Shown here: one piece after another, positions 24,129 through 33,000 of the stretch
How positions within the stretch are numbered: position 1 is the first letter of the stretch
Layout of the letters: every line of letters begins with the position of its first letter
Position numbers and translations under genes: made by a program
Notes under the pieces: model-generated
Seen by the model: the letters and a program-made list of their open reading frames with translations, nothing else
What the model was told of the DNA's origin: nothing
Databases searched by the model: none
Assembly (NCBI GenBank): GCA_008534395.1
Contig: SHMQ01000005.1
Span: forward strand, 48,851-112,850
From: Candidatus Acidulodesulfobacterium acidiphilum
GTDB taxonomy: Bacteria > SZUA-79 > Acidulodesulfobacterales > Acidulodesulfobacteraceae
Direction of reading: 5' to 3'
Length of the DNA: 64,000 bases

Positions 24129-24304
24129 GCCTTTTTTTAATAATTATACTAATATTTGTTAGCTATGCTATTAAATTAACATTTCAAAAACATTATGTCA
24201 AGAAAAAATTTAGCAATATTAAAAAAATAATTAGCATATCTAACAAGTAATTAATTAGCATTAATTGCTTGTTTTTTGTTATTAACAGTAATAAATTAAC
24301 AAGT
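24129..24304. promoter_or_regulatory. Divergent promoter/operator region with TTAGCA repeats
   Basis: The gap between the divergent XRE and S24-repressor genes has repeated TTAGC half-sites. Palindromic copies are TAGC-TAT-GCTA at 24160-24170, TTAG-CATAT-CTAA at 24231-24243 and AGCA-TTAAT-TGCT at 24257-24269, with a further half-site TTAGCAATATT at 24210. These are likely operators for the repressor, the XRE protein or both. Base composition allows AT-rich promoters on both strands. Confidence 0.6.
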
Positions 24305-25030
24305 ATGAAAAAAGACGATTCCAGTTTTTATGGATTATTAGGAAAAAGATTAAAAAACATTAGAAGGAAATACCTTAAAATTTCCGCTGAAAAACTTGCC
24401 GAGATTTTAGGCATTTCCGAACAGCAGATAAGACGATATGAACAGGGAATAGATAAGATTTCTTTAGACAAACTTGCAATTATAGAGGATAAATACAAAA
24501 TACCGCTTCAATATTTTTATAACGCTCAAACGGAAATAAACCATTTGACTGCAAAAAATCATGTAAATAAAAAAAATTCAACAATTCCCACTATCTTTGC
24601 ATTAGATGCTTCAGAGATAATAGATTCTTCCAAATACAAATCGCTACCGGTTTATTCATATACCGGCGCAGGCAAGTTTATAGACCTGACGGAAATAGAA
24701 CCTATCGACAATCTTTTAATTCCAAAAGAATTTGCCGTTAACGGTTCCATCGCCGTAGTAAAAGTTATCGGAAAATCTATGGAACCGGTTATCAGAGAGG
24801 GTGCTTATATAGGCGTCGAAAAAGACAATAAGATATTTGTATCAGGCAATATCTATGCTGTATATCTGCCCTATGAAGGCGCTGTTATCAAAAAGGTTTA
24901 CCTTAATTTAGACAGCGTAATTTTAAAATCGGAAAATAAGGATTTTCCCGATATCATAATACCGCTAAAAGACATCGACAAAGACAATTTTATTATAGGC
25001 AAAGTGAAATGGGTATTGCAGAAATTTTAA
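24305..25030 (+). CDS. LexA/CI-like self-cleaving repressor (XRE HTH + S24 peptidase)
   Basis: A 241-residue regulator. Residues 10-70 form an XRE helix-turn-helix (SAEKLAEILGISEQQIRRYE). The C-terminal half is an S24 domain with cleavage-site Ala122-Gly123, nucleophile Ser158 in GKSMEP and base Lys196 or Lys197 in EGAVIKK. The spacings (36 and 38) are close to LexA (34 and 37), so RecA-stimulated self-cleavage is plausible. I use the ATG at 24305, not the TTG at 24269. It is first in a plus-strand operon; the helicase starts 21 bases after its stop. Confidence 0.88.
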   Translation: MKKDDSSFYGLLGKRLKNIRRKYLKISAEKLAEILGISEQQIRRYEQGIDKISLDKLAIIEDKYKIPLQYFYNAQTEINHLTAKNHVNKKNSTIPTIFALDASEIIDSSKYKSLPVYSYTGAGKFIDLTEIEPIDNLLIPKEFAVNGSIAVVKVIGKSMEPVIREGAYIGVEKDNKIFVSGNIYAVYLPYEGAVIKKVYLNLDSVILKSENKDFPDIIIPLKDIDKDNFIIGKVKWVLQKF

Positions 25031-25051
25031 TCCCAAGGAAAGAAAAGAATT

Positions 25052-28000
25052 ATGAAAGCTTATTACCAAAAAGACACTCCTCTAACCGATAATGAAGTTT
25101 CTGTTCTAGGAGAATTAAAAAAATGGCGGCTTGGATTATCAAAACAGCTGAATCTAAAAGCGTTTAATATAGCGTGGGACACCGACCTTATAGCTTTGGT
25201 AAAAATAAAGCCTTCAAGCAAAGAAGAATTATTTTCCATAAACAATTTTAACTACAACAAACCGTATATTGCCGAAAATGCCGAAACGATACTCAAAATC
25301 ATAAACGAAAAAACAAATCTGGCAACAAACAGCGAACAAACGCATCCTAATAAAAATCGCAACGCCGAAAAAAAACAAAATAAAATAAAAAATCCCTTTT
25401 CTGAAAAGGATTTAAAAATACTTTACCATTTAGAGTATTTTAAAAAAATAGTAGAATACGGCTTTTTTAAGGAATGGATAACCGTTAATCCTAACCATGC
25501 ATGCAATATCCCTTTAACCGATTTAAGAAGTTTTTTAAAAATAAATAAAAACGAAAACGATAAGGAATTGTATGACGACAGCAATGATTTTAGCCGATTT
25601 TACTACGGCAACATATTAAAAATAAAAAACCGTAACGCCAAATACAATCCAGACTATAAAAAATTTACATGGTTTTTAAAATCAGAATATCCGAAAATGC
25701 TCAATAACTTTGGATATATCGAGCAAAGCAGTTCTTTTTTGACGGACGCTTCAAGGATTTATTCAGAATTAAAAAAAACGGATAAAAACGAAGAAATAAT
25801 AAATATATTCGAATATTACCTGCATGCAAAAGATTTAGATTTTTATCCATTGCTGTATAAAAACACGGAAAGCAAGAAGAACGATTACGCCGCGCCGATT
25901 ATAATAACCGCAGAATTAGATTATTCACAATATTACGACAAGAAAAAGGTAAAGATAAAATTTTCAGAATTACCTGCTGTCTCTCCTTATAATCTCTATA
26001 TTGACGACGATATAGAACGAGCTTCGAATCATCTTATGCTTTGCAAAGAAGAAGATTGGTCAAATATTCTTAATACCGAAATATTTGGAAATAAGGATGC
26101 AGTAATAGAAGACGACGATATCAAAAACTCGGAAAGATGGAATAGACTTATAGATTTTCTTATGGACTGCGCCGAAAAACCTTTATTGAATAAAGGACTC
26201 ATAAAACAAAATTATTCTTTAATAACGGATAAGGAAGATCAGATAACGATACTCAGGGATTCTTATAACTCGTTTATAAAATTTATTAAGAACGGTGGTG
26301 ATAAAGACAACATAGATTACGGTCTTTTGGAACAATATATAAAAAAACCAGATCAAGAATCTTATGCCGAAAAACTGAAAAAAGAAACAAATTATGAAAA
26401 ACTCAAAGATTTCCTTTTTGACGAAAAAGAACCGAGTTTTACCGGGCAAATAAAATTTCACGGAAAACCCGATGATATGTATACGCTGAACGTGGAGCAG
26501 AAAATTTTTTTACATTGCTTAAAAAATTATAAAGATAACATTATAGCACTCAATGGCCCTCCAGGCACAGGCAAAACAACCATTCTGCAAAGCCTCATAG
26601 CAACAAAAATTGTTGATTCTACGCTTAATAACGAAGACATGCCTATTTTCTTCGGCGCATCTTTCACTAACCAGGCAAAAAACAATATTATAGGCGGTTT
26701 TAAAATTGACGCAATAGAATCGGACAGCTTGGCGGAAGATATAGGAAATATAACTAAAAGATGGCTCCCGAAAATCAACGATAAGACTATAGACTATGGG
26801 TGCGTCACAAAAAGCAACGAAAAAAGCGAACGCGAAGGATTCTTGGATTTGCAAGACTTGGAAACTATTACGCTCAATGAAGAATGGCTCAATAAAGCCG
26901 AAGAATTTTATATAAAAAACTTTTCGAAAATAAGCGGCATAGATTTTGCAAAAGAACTAAACATCTACGGCAATATTTCAAATTTTAAGTTTAACGCCGG
27001 ACAAAAAGCATCTCTTCAAGACGCAGTCAAACTGCTTAAATCATCCGTAAAAAAAATATACGACCTTTATCTTTCTCCCTTAGAATCAAAAAAGCAAAAC
27101 GTTTTAAAGTTAAAAACCATAGAGCATGAATCCCATATAATAAATCAAGAAATAAAAGCCCTTGAAAATTTATTAAATTCGTATACCGAAAAAATAGCTC
27201 AATGCGATCAAAACGAAAAACATAAAAATGAATTTATTCAATTTTGGTCTGAATATATAGAGAGTTATCATTTTATTAAAAAAATACTTCCGTTCTTACA
27301 AAACGAACTGGAACTTCACAGGATATACAACGACAATAAAAATAAATATCCTGGCATAAAAGAGATTATTATCGAACCGACAAGATATAGAATAAAATTT
27401 ATACAAGAAAGCATAGGTAAAATAATAAACGATAAAAGTATTGAAAAAGCAAAGGACAATCTCGCGGCAGAAGCCCGCAACATAAAGTCCAGGATAAAAC
27501 AAAAACAATCCGATTTAGATTCTTTAAATAAGACAATAGATGACGTAAAACAAATAATTATAAAGTCGAACGGAAAATTAAACTCCCTCTTAAACGACAA
27601 CGTAAGCGAAGAAGAATTAATACATATATACAATTATTTAGGCGCTATCATAGATAATTCTATCAAATATAGACTTTTTCACTTAAGCATGCGCGCAAAC
27701 GAGGGCGAGTTTATAATTCAAGCTAAAAAACTATTGAATGACGATTGCCTTAACAAGGAAAAAAAATTTAAAAAATCTTTCGACGGCAGGACAAAAAAAT
27801 ACAAGTTATTTGCACTTATAACTCCATGTTTTGTAAGCACTATGCATTCAATATACAAAACCCTTGTATACTATAAAGGTTCCGGAAGCAATACCGAATA
27901 TCCTTTATCAAGTTTTATAGACTATCTGCTGGTTGACGAAGCCGGACAATGTTCTCCGGAAATAGGCGCACTTAGTTTTTTATTTGCAAAAAGAGCTGTA

Positions 28001-28813
28001 ATAGTAGGCGATACTTATCAAATATATCCGATATATAAAGTTTCAGGACATCTTGATTACAGTATTTATAGACATATAGTCGAGTCCGAAAACGAGATAT
28101 CGGAAACAGAATTCGAATCCTTACCGTTCAACTGCCACGATTACGGCGGAAGCGTAATGAAAATAGCGCAGAATAATTCGAATTTCTGGGAATTTCCGGA
28201 CATAGAAAGAGGACTTTACGTTATAGAACACAGAAGATGTCCAAAAGAAATAATCGACTTTTCAAATAAACTTATGTATAAAGGAAAACTTAGATATCCG
28301 GATAACTGGGAATTTAAGAATATGGTCAAAGATAAAATATTCGAGAATCAAGAACCTTGGAACTTTATAAACGTAAGCGGTACATGCAAATATGTAAATG
28401 AAAGCCGCATAAACGAAGCAGAAATAGGTGCAATAACTCAATGGATTAACGATAACGCTCATTTTTTAGAACCTATAGAAAAAACCGTAGCCATAATTAC
28501 TCCTTTCAAATCTCAAGCATATGCGATTCAAAACAGAATAAAAGACTCTATTGATAACGGCGACAAAGTAACCATAGGTACCGTACATGCTCTTCAAGGC
28601 GCTGAACAAAAAATTATTTTATTTTCTATGACTTACGACAAGAACTCCGCAGGAAATTTTTTATTTATCGATAAATATAAAAATATAATAAACGTGGCTG
28701 TTTCGCGTACAAAGCAGAGTTTTTATGTATTCGGAGAAAAAGAACTATTCTTGAAAGCAAAGGAAGGAACGGCTACCAGACTACTGGGAAAATATTTAAA
28801 TATCGTAAATTAA
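25052..28813 (+). CDS. Large UPF1/DNA2-type superfamily 1 helicase
   Basis: A 1253-residue SF1B-type protein. Helicase motif I is GPPGTGKTT near residues 502-510, motif II is DEAG near 961, then VGDTYQIYP (III), an EHRR segment (IV), GTVHALQGAEQ (V) near 1175 and NVAVSRTKQSFYVFG (VI) near 1213. Between motifs I and II lies a long coiled coil (about 690-860). The first 450 residues match no domain I know. No PD-(D/E)XK nuclease motif was found. It is flanked by a self-cleaving repressor and a Cys-rich protein in one operon, with a good ribosome site (AAGGAAAG). Confidence 0.85.
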   Translation: MKAYYQKDTPLTDNEVSVLGELKKWRLGLSKQLNLKAFNIAWDTDLIALVKIKPSSKEELFSINNFNYNKPYIAENAETILKIINEKTNLATNSEQTHPNKNRNAEKKQNKIKNPFSEKDLKILYHLEYFKKIVEYGFFKEWITVNPNHACNIPLTDLRSFLKINKNENDKELYDDSNDFSRFYYGNILKIKNRNAKYNPDYKKFTWFLKSEYPKMLNNFGYIEQSSSFLTDASRIYSELKKTDKNEEIINIFEYYLHAKDLDFYPLLYKNTESKKNDYAAPIIITAELDYSQYYDKKKVKIKFSELPAVSPYNLYIDDDIERASNHLMLCKEEDWSNILNTEIFGNKDAVIEDDDIKNSERWNRLIDFLMDCAEKPLLNKGLIKQNYSLITDKEDQITILRDSYNSFIKFIKNGGDKDNIDYGLLEQYIKKPDQESYAEKLKKETNYEKLKDFLFDEKEPSFTGQIKFHGKPDDMYTLNVEQKIFLHCLKNYKDNIIALNGPPGTGKTTILQSLIATKIVDSTLNNEDMPIFFGASFTNQAKNNIIGGFKIDAIESDSLAEDIGNITKRWLPKINDKTIDYGCVTKSNEKSEREGFLDLQDLETITLNEEWLNKAEEFYIKNFSKISGIDFAKELNIYGNISNFKFNAGQKASLQDAVKLLKSSVKKIYDLYLSPLESKKQNVLKLKTIEHESHIINQEIKALENLLNSYTEKIAQCDQNEKHKNEFIQFWSEYIESYHFIKKILPFLQNELELHRIYNDNKNKYPGIKEIIIEPTRYRIKFIQESIGKIINDKSIEKAKDNLAAEARNIKSRIKQKQSDLDSLNKTIDDVKQIIIKSNGKLNSLLNDNVSEEELIHIYNYLGAIIDNSIKYRLFHLSMRANEGEFIIQAKKLLNDDCLNKEKKFKKSFDGRTKKYKLFALITPCFVSTMHSIYKTLVYYKGSGSNTEYPLSSFIDYLLVDEAGQCSPEIGALSFLFAKRAVIVGDTYQIYPIYKVSGHLDYSIYRHIVESENEISETEFESLPFNCHDYGGSVMKIAQNNSNFWEFPDIERGLYVIEHRRCPKEIIDFSNKLMYKGKLRYPDNWEFKNMVKDKIFENQEPWNFINVSGTCKYVNESRINEAEIGAITQWINDNAHFLEPIEKTVAIITPFKSQAYAIQNRIKDSIDNGDKVTIGTVHALQGAEQKIILFSMTYDKNSAGNFLFIDKYKNIINVAVSRTKQSFYVFGEKELFLKAKEGTATRLLGKYLNIVN

Positions 28814-28832
28814 ATAAAGAAAGGAGGCGTTT

Positions 28833-29492
28833 ATGTCGTGCGGTAACTGCAGAGGCGATAAAAATAAGGAAAATTTAACAAAACTTTATTTGATAAAACC
28901 TCTTACGCATTTAAAACTCAATAAAGGTCAAGTTGAGAAATGCTGTTGCGGAGACAAAATTAACGATAACGACAGCAATAGCGAATGTTATATATTTTCC
29001 TGCACAAGCAAAACCGGCAATCAGCCTATACCTTCTACTTTTTTTGCAGGCATGGGATGTTCCGCTAAAATTTTGGAAATGACTTATGCACATAAACTAC
29101 CTGTTTTTAATCCATTTGAAGAAGAAAGCGAAAGCGAATATGAAATTGATACAAGTAACGGCGGTTCATCGCAAAATATTGCAAAAGTAAAATGGGACCC
29201 GCTCAACAAAGAACTATACAAAGCAATAAATATTCTTATTTTGTCGTGGAATATCCGTGATTTGTCAAAATACAGTACAATAGTAAAAATTTTATCTTTT
29301 CTGGAAAGCAAAAAGGAAATTAGAACTTATAAATGGGCAGTAGAAGCTATAAATACAATGATAGCAAAAGACAAGAAAAAAAGAAAAATCAAAGATATGC
29401 TAAAAGACTTAGGTTATAAAACTAAAAACATTAAATTTCCGGAAATCGGCGATTTACTCAAAGCTGAAAATATTGGGAATAATTTCGAATAA
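28833..29492 (+). CDS. Cysteine-rich protein linked to the helicase
   Basis: A 219-residue protein that I do not recognise. The first 80 residues hold a dense set of cysteines (C3, C6, C37-C39, C52, C57, C75), which suggests one or two zinc sites. The second half is helical and basic, with no signal peptide or membrane segment. It follows the helicase by 19 bases with a GGAGG ribosome site and is the last gene before the tRNA. It is probably the helicase partner; a zinc-bound nucleic-acid adaptor is a reasonable guess and no more. Confidence 0.6.
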   Translation: MSCGNCRGDKNKENLTKLYLIKPLTHLKLNKGQVEKCCCGDKINDNDSNSECYIFSCTSKTGNQPIPSTFFAGMGCSAKILEMTYAHKLPVFNPFEEESESEYEIDTSNGGSSQNIAKVKWDPLNKELYKAINILILSWNIRDLSKYSTIVKILSFLESKKEIRTYKWAVEAINTMIAKDKKKRKIKDMLKDLGYKTKNIKFPEIGDLLKAENIGNNFE

Positions 29493-29527
29493 AAAAACAA
29501 AATAATAAAAAAAACTTTATAAATTCT

Positions 29528-29547
29528 ACCCACAAAATCACCCACAA
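29528..29547. repeat. ACCCACAA direct repeats, possible arm-type sites
   Basis: Two copies of ACCCACAA with 11-base spacing lie about 45 bases from the tRNA 3' end, inside the element. Short direct repeats at this place are typical arm-binding sites of tyrosine integrases. The identification is by position and pattern only. Confidence 0.35.
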
Positions 29548-29591
29548 TTTTTAAAAACGATTTTTAATACTACCGATAAATCCTTATTGAA

Positions 29592-29668
29592 TGGTCGGGA
29601 CGACTGGATTTGAACCAGCGACCCCTTGCTCCCGAAGCAAGTGCGCTACCGAGCTGCGCTACGTCCCG
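29592..29668 (-). tRNA. tRNA-Pro (anticodon CGG)
   Basis: A 77-base cloverleaf on the minus strand with encoded CCA at 29592-29594. The acceptor stem is 7 bp (CGGGACG with CGTCCCG), the anticodon stem is CTTGC/GCAAG with loop TTCGGGA and anticodon CGG, and the T arm is GCTGG-TTCAAAT-CCAGT. All stems pair. Its 3' end borders the mobile element and is the probable integration site. It is the only tRNA in the window. Confidence 0.97.
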
Positions 29669-29744
29669 AAATGAAGTATAGAAATTATTATTATATTACT
29701 TATTGTATTTTTTTTCCATTATTTTTTTGCTTTATTTTTTGTAA

Positions 29745-30395
29745 TTAAATTCTTTCGCGCATTTCGTTAATAGTTGCGGTATAATTTTTCGTTCCTAATA
29801 TTCCTGAGCCGCTGACTATAATATCTGCTCCGGAATTAGCCGCTTCGGCTATATTTATTACTTTTATTCCGCCGTCGACCTCAATTTGAGTTTCAAGCTC
29901 TCTTTCTTGTATTATTCCATGAAGCTTTTCAATCTTAAATAAAGAAGAATATATAAATTCCTGTCCGCTGAAGCCTGGGTCTACCGACATAATAAGTATG
30001 AGGTCTACGTCGTGAAGTATTTCGCTTAAAAAATCCACGGGCGTTGCCGGGTTTATCGCTACTCCGGGGCTTGCATCCAGTTCCCTGATTCTTTCGACCG
30101 CTCTATGAAGATGAGTAGTCCCTTCAAAATGCACCGTTAAGATATCTGCGCCGCTTTTAACGAATTGTTCTATATATCTTTCCGGACGGTCTATCATTAA
30201 ATGAACGTCTAAAGGAATATCGGTGCGGGCTTTAATTGCTTCAACGATATTCCATCCCGCAGTAATATTGGGAACAAATATGCCGTCCATAATATCTATA
30301 TGTAAAAAATCTGCACCTGCTTCTTCAAGCAGTTTTATTTCTTCGGAAAGATTTAATATATCGCCCGATAATATCGAAGGCGCAATCTTTTTCAA
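29745..30395 (-). CDS. rpe: Ribulose-phosphate 3-epimerase
   Basis: A 216-residue TIM-barrel enzyme that interconverts ribulose 5-phosphate and xylulose 5-phosphate in the pentose phosphate pathway. It has the family motifs: APSILSGD at the start, the metal-binding HIDIMDG (about 33-39), DVHLMI (about 64-69), MSVDPGFSGQ (about 142-151) and the phosphate-binding DGGI and GSGI near the C-terminus. Length is normal. It is the first chromosomal gene past the tRNA and has no obvious operon partner. Confidence 0.96.
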   Translation of the reverse strand: MKKIAPSILSGDILNLSEEIKLLEEAGADFLHIDIMDGIFVPNITAGWNIVEAIKARTDIPLDVHLMIDRPERYIEQFVKSGADILTVHFEGTTHLHRAVERIRELDASPGVAINPATPVDFLSEILHDVDLILIMSVDPGFSGQEFIYSSLFKIEKLHGIIQERELETQIEVDGGIKVINIAEAANSGADIIVSGSGILGTKNYTATINEMRERI

Positions 30396-30577
30396 TTTTT
30401 CCTCCTGTTAAAATATTTATTATATTATATATTTGATTGGCGGAGTAAAATTATTTTTATTAATTATACCACAAATTTATGCAGTTAATTATTATATACT
30501 ATGAAACTTTTAAAAAAATTTAATTCTCCCGATATATTCAGAAAACGTAAAATAAAAACACCTAAGCAAAATAAAAA

Positions 30578-31210
30578 CTATTCAAACAAAGCAGGCTCTT
30601 TCTCGGTTTCGGAGCCGTTATCGTTGCCGCTTAGGGCTTCTAATACGCTTTTCTTGCCAAAATCGTCCATTTCTTTGACGGAAGGCAAATCGTTAAGATT
30701 TTTAAGATTAAAAACTTCCAGAAAATAATCGCTGGTTTTATATATCAGCGGTCTTCCAACAATCTCTTTTCTTCCGGCGACTTTAATAAGGTTTTTTTCA
30801 AGAAGAAATTTCAGTGTGCCTGATGAATCGAATCCCCTGACGGCGTCTATCTCATTTTTGGTAACCGGCTGTTTATAAGCTATAATAGAAAGAGTTTCAA
30901 GCTGAGGACCGGTAAATTTTATAGGTTTTATCTCCAAACTGCCTGATATTGCATCGAAATATTCAGGCTTAGTCTTAAAGCTTATGCCGTTGTCATTTAC
31001 GGAAAGATATATTCCGTGATTCGATTTTTCGTTAAATTCCAGTTTTATAGATTCTACGGCTTTTAATACTTCTTCTTTTTTTACTTTAAATAAATCCGTC
31101 AATTTTTTTAAAGAAACGGGTTCTTCCGAAGCAAAAATAACGGCTTCGATAGCAGAAGTCAAAGAATCGAAATCGTCGCTGTAATTATTAAGCAATATTC
31201 GGTTAGTCAT
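30578..31210 (-). CDS. scpB: Segregation and condensation protein B
   Basis: A 210-residue protein with the two winged-helix domains of ScpB: an N-terminal one (about 14-80) and a second (about 95-170) with ETLSIIAYKQPVTKNEIDAVRG and the GRPLIYKTSDYFLEVF motif. ScpB joins ScpA and SMC in chromosome condensation. The usual neighbour scpA is not in the window. The terminator at 31253-31279 separates it from the upstream di-iron protein gene. Confidence 0.93.
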   Translation of the reverse strand: MTNRILLNNYSDDFDSLTSAIEAVIFASEEPVSLKKLTDLFKVKKEEVLKAVESIKLEFNEKSNHGIYLSVNDNGISFKTKPEYFDAISGSLEIKPIKFTGPQLETLSIIAYKQPVTKNEIDAVRGFDSSGTLKFLLEKNLIKVAGRKEIVGRPLIYKTSDYFLEVFNLKNLNDLPSVKEMDDFGKKSVLEALSGNDNGSETEKEPALFE

Positions 31211-31252
31211 AAAAGCGTTCCATATCCGTGCGTATATTATAAAACGTAAAAA

Positions 31253-31279
31253 GGGAGTCGGACTTTAAATCCGACTCCC
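31253..31279 (-). terminator. Rho-independent terminator
   Basis: A 10-bp perfect stem (GGGAGTCGGA with TCCGACTCCC) around a 7-base loop, followed on the minus strand by a run of five T. It ends the chemoreceptor/di-iron protein transcript. Confidence 0.85.
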
Positions 31280-31367
31280 GTATATAAATTTTAAAAACTT
31301 TTTTATAATTTATAAAACTTATAGTGCAGTTATTAAATTGTTAAGTATTTTATAAGTTTTAATTTTT

Positions 31368-32129
31368 TTATTTAGAATATAGTCCTACGTTTAAACCGTC
31401 GAACCAGTTTAAAAACCTGTCGATCATTTCTTTGCCTTTAAAAATAAGACCGTGCTGCGGAGCCAGAATTTCGATATCTAATTTTGATACTCTATCTATC
31501 CATACTTTTTTTGGTTCGTTGGAAGGCATCCATCTTTTATGGAAATACTCCATATATTTTATATGGGAATCGAAATCCTGCACAAAAACATTAGGTTTCC
31601 TTTTGCTTTTCAAGTCTTCCCTAGGTACCAGCGCGGCTCCTATATCTCCGCTAAAAAGTATCTTAGATATGGGATCGTACAAATTAAGCTGGCCCGGCGA
31701 ATGAAGATAATGAGCCGGAATAATATCGAAAGCGTAATCTTTGGTCATGTTTAACTTTACGGTATTACCGTCGTCGATCATTATCATATTTTCAGGTCTT
31801 GCGCCGTAATGCGAAATAAATGTCGACCATATTCTGTCTATAATAACTTTTGAGTCGGTAATCGAAAGCCATAGAGCAAGGGATGAATTAACGTCGGGAT
31901 CCTGATGCGAGCAGAATATAAATTTTACGTCCGACATCCTTACTTCGCCGGCAAAAGCGGAGGAAACCGAAGAAAACATTTCTATTCCTCCCGGATCCAT
32001 AATCGTCGCGACTTTATCGTGAATCAGCAGATACTGGTTGGTATCAATTATATAATCCGGCCTGTCGGCATCTTTTCCTATATAAACGAACTTATGGTTT
32101 GGAGATTCGTATAATACTTCTGACACCAT
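31368..32129 (-). CDS. ODP-like oxygen-binding di-iron protein (metallo-beta-lactamase fold)
   Basis: A 253-residue protein of the flavodiiron metallo-beta-lactamase fold without the flavodoxin domain. Metal ligands are visible as H75-Q-D77-P-D79, H140 or H143, D162 in SGDIG and H226 in PQHG. The HxDxD form with the PDVNSS segment is that of ODP, the oxygen/iron sensor of chemotaxis known from Treponema denticola, rather than catalytic flavodiiron proteins with HxExDH. It lies 39 bases after a chemoreceptor gene lacking a sensor domain, which fits ODP acting as its sensor. Confidence 0.85.
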   Translation of the reverse strand: MVSEVLYESPNHKFVYIGKDADRPDYIIDTNQYLLIHDKVATIMDPGGIEMFSSVSSAFAGEVRMSDVKFIFCSHQDPDVNSSLALWLSITDSKVIIDRIWSTFISHYGARPENMIMIDDGNTVKLNMTKDYAFDIIPAHYLHSPGQLNLYDPISKILFSGDIGAALVPREDLKSKRKPNVFVQDFDSHIKYMEYFHKRWMPSNEPKKVWIDRVSKLDIEILAPQHGLIFKGKEMIDRFLNWFDGLNVGLYSK

Positions 32130-32168
32130 GGTTATGATACCTCTTTAATAAATTTATATTACTGGATG

Positions 32169-32876
32169 CTAAACGCATATATCGTTGACTTTGCCGTCTA
32201 TGTTTTTTATAGTTTTCATAAGCCCTTCGTTCATTTTACTGTCTATTCTAAGCGTGTCGTTAAGCTTGGCGCTGACTTTTCTTATTCCGAAAAGAACGTT
32301 GGATATTTCTTTGGTAGAACTTGACGATTTTTCGGATAATTTCCTGACTTCGTCCGCAACGACGGCAAAGCCTCTTCCTGCTTCTCCCGCTCTTGCGGCT
32401 TCGATAGCGGCATTCAACGCAAGCAGATTAATCTGGTCTGTAATAGACACTATCGCGCTTAAAATTTCGTCGGTAAAAAGGGTTAATTTGTATAGTTCGA
32501 CGGAATCCTGATAAGTCTTTTCCAGCGTAGAAAAAGAACTTGAATACATATGGGATAACGAATCTACGAAATTTTTAATTCCGGTTTTAGATTCAAGGCA
32601 TTTTGATTTAAATTGACTAAATTGTTCGTTGATTTTAGGAAGCTCTTCGGAATCGCTTGCGCATGAATTCAAAAGATTATCCTTATTGCGGATATCTTCT
32701 TCAAGCGAAGCTACTTTAGACCTTAAAGATTCGATTTCCTTTTTGAATCCGTCTACAGCCGAAGCGTTATCGGCGTCTTTGCGTTTTAAAGAAACTTCAA
32801 GTTCGCCGTTTTTTTTCTTAAGTTCTTTAATTTCGTCGATTAATTTCTTGTACCCGCCGCTCGATAAGAATTTCAT
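32169..32876 (-). CDS. Soluble methyl-accepting chemotaxis protein lacking a sensor domain
   Basis: A 235-residue cytoplasmic receptor with no membrane segment. Residues 1-60 are coiled coil; the centre holds the signalling hairpin with [21 protein letters not shown] and [11 protein letters not shown], the CheA/CheW contact tip. The methylation helices are short. No ligand-binding domain is present, so the ODP-like protein of the next gene is the likely sensor. The first ATG is at 32876; a GTG nine bases upstream is also possible. Confidence 0.9.
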   Translation of the reverse strand: MKFLSSGGYKKLIDEIKELKKKNGELEVSLKRKDADNASAVDGFKKEIESLRSKVASLEEDIRNKDNLLNSCASDSEELPKINEQFSQFKSKCLESKTGIKNFVDSLSHMYSSSFSTLEKTYQDSVELYKLTLFTDEILSAIVSITDQINLLALNAAIEAARAGEAGRGFAVVADEVRKLSEKSSSSTKEISNVLFGIRKVSAKLNDTLRIDSKMNEGLMKTIKNIDGKVNDICV

Positions 32877-33000
32877 ATAAAGCACCCGCTTTTACGATAT
32901 GAGGTTAGTAATTATAATCTTATAATATTATATAAAAAATAATTTCCTTTCAGATGATTTTATATTTTTGTAAAATTTATTGCAAGAGTTTTTATTATCT

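Larger units (their letters stand above)
1..29591. mobile_element. Conjugative plasmid-like element inserted at tRNA-Pro (right end only; left end outside window)
   Basis: The region carries an F-type conjugation operon, a Rep_3 initiator with iterons, a tyrosine recombinase, a toxin-antitoxin pair and phage-type regulators, and it ends exactly where a complete tRNA-Pro gene begins. The tRNA 3' end faces the element, which is the usual geometry for integration into tRNA genes. To the right of the tRNA all genes are housekeeping or metabolic. I saw no second copy of the tRNA 3' end at the left side, so the left boundary probably lies outside the window. An integrated conjugative element with a plasmid origin is the favoured reading; an integrated plasmid or an assembly join are alternatives. 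Confidence 0.65.
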
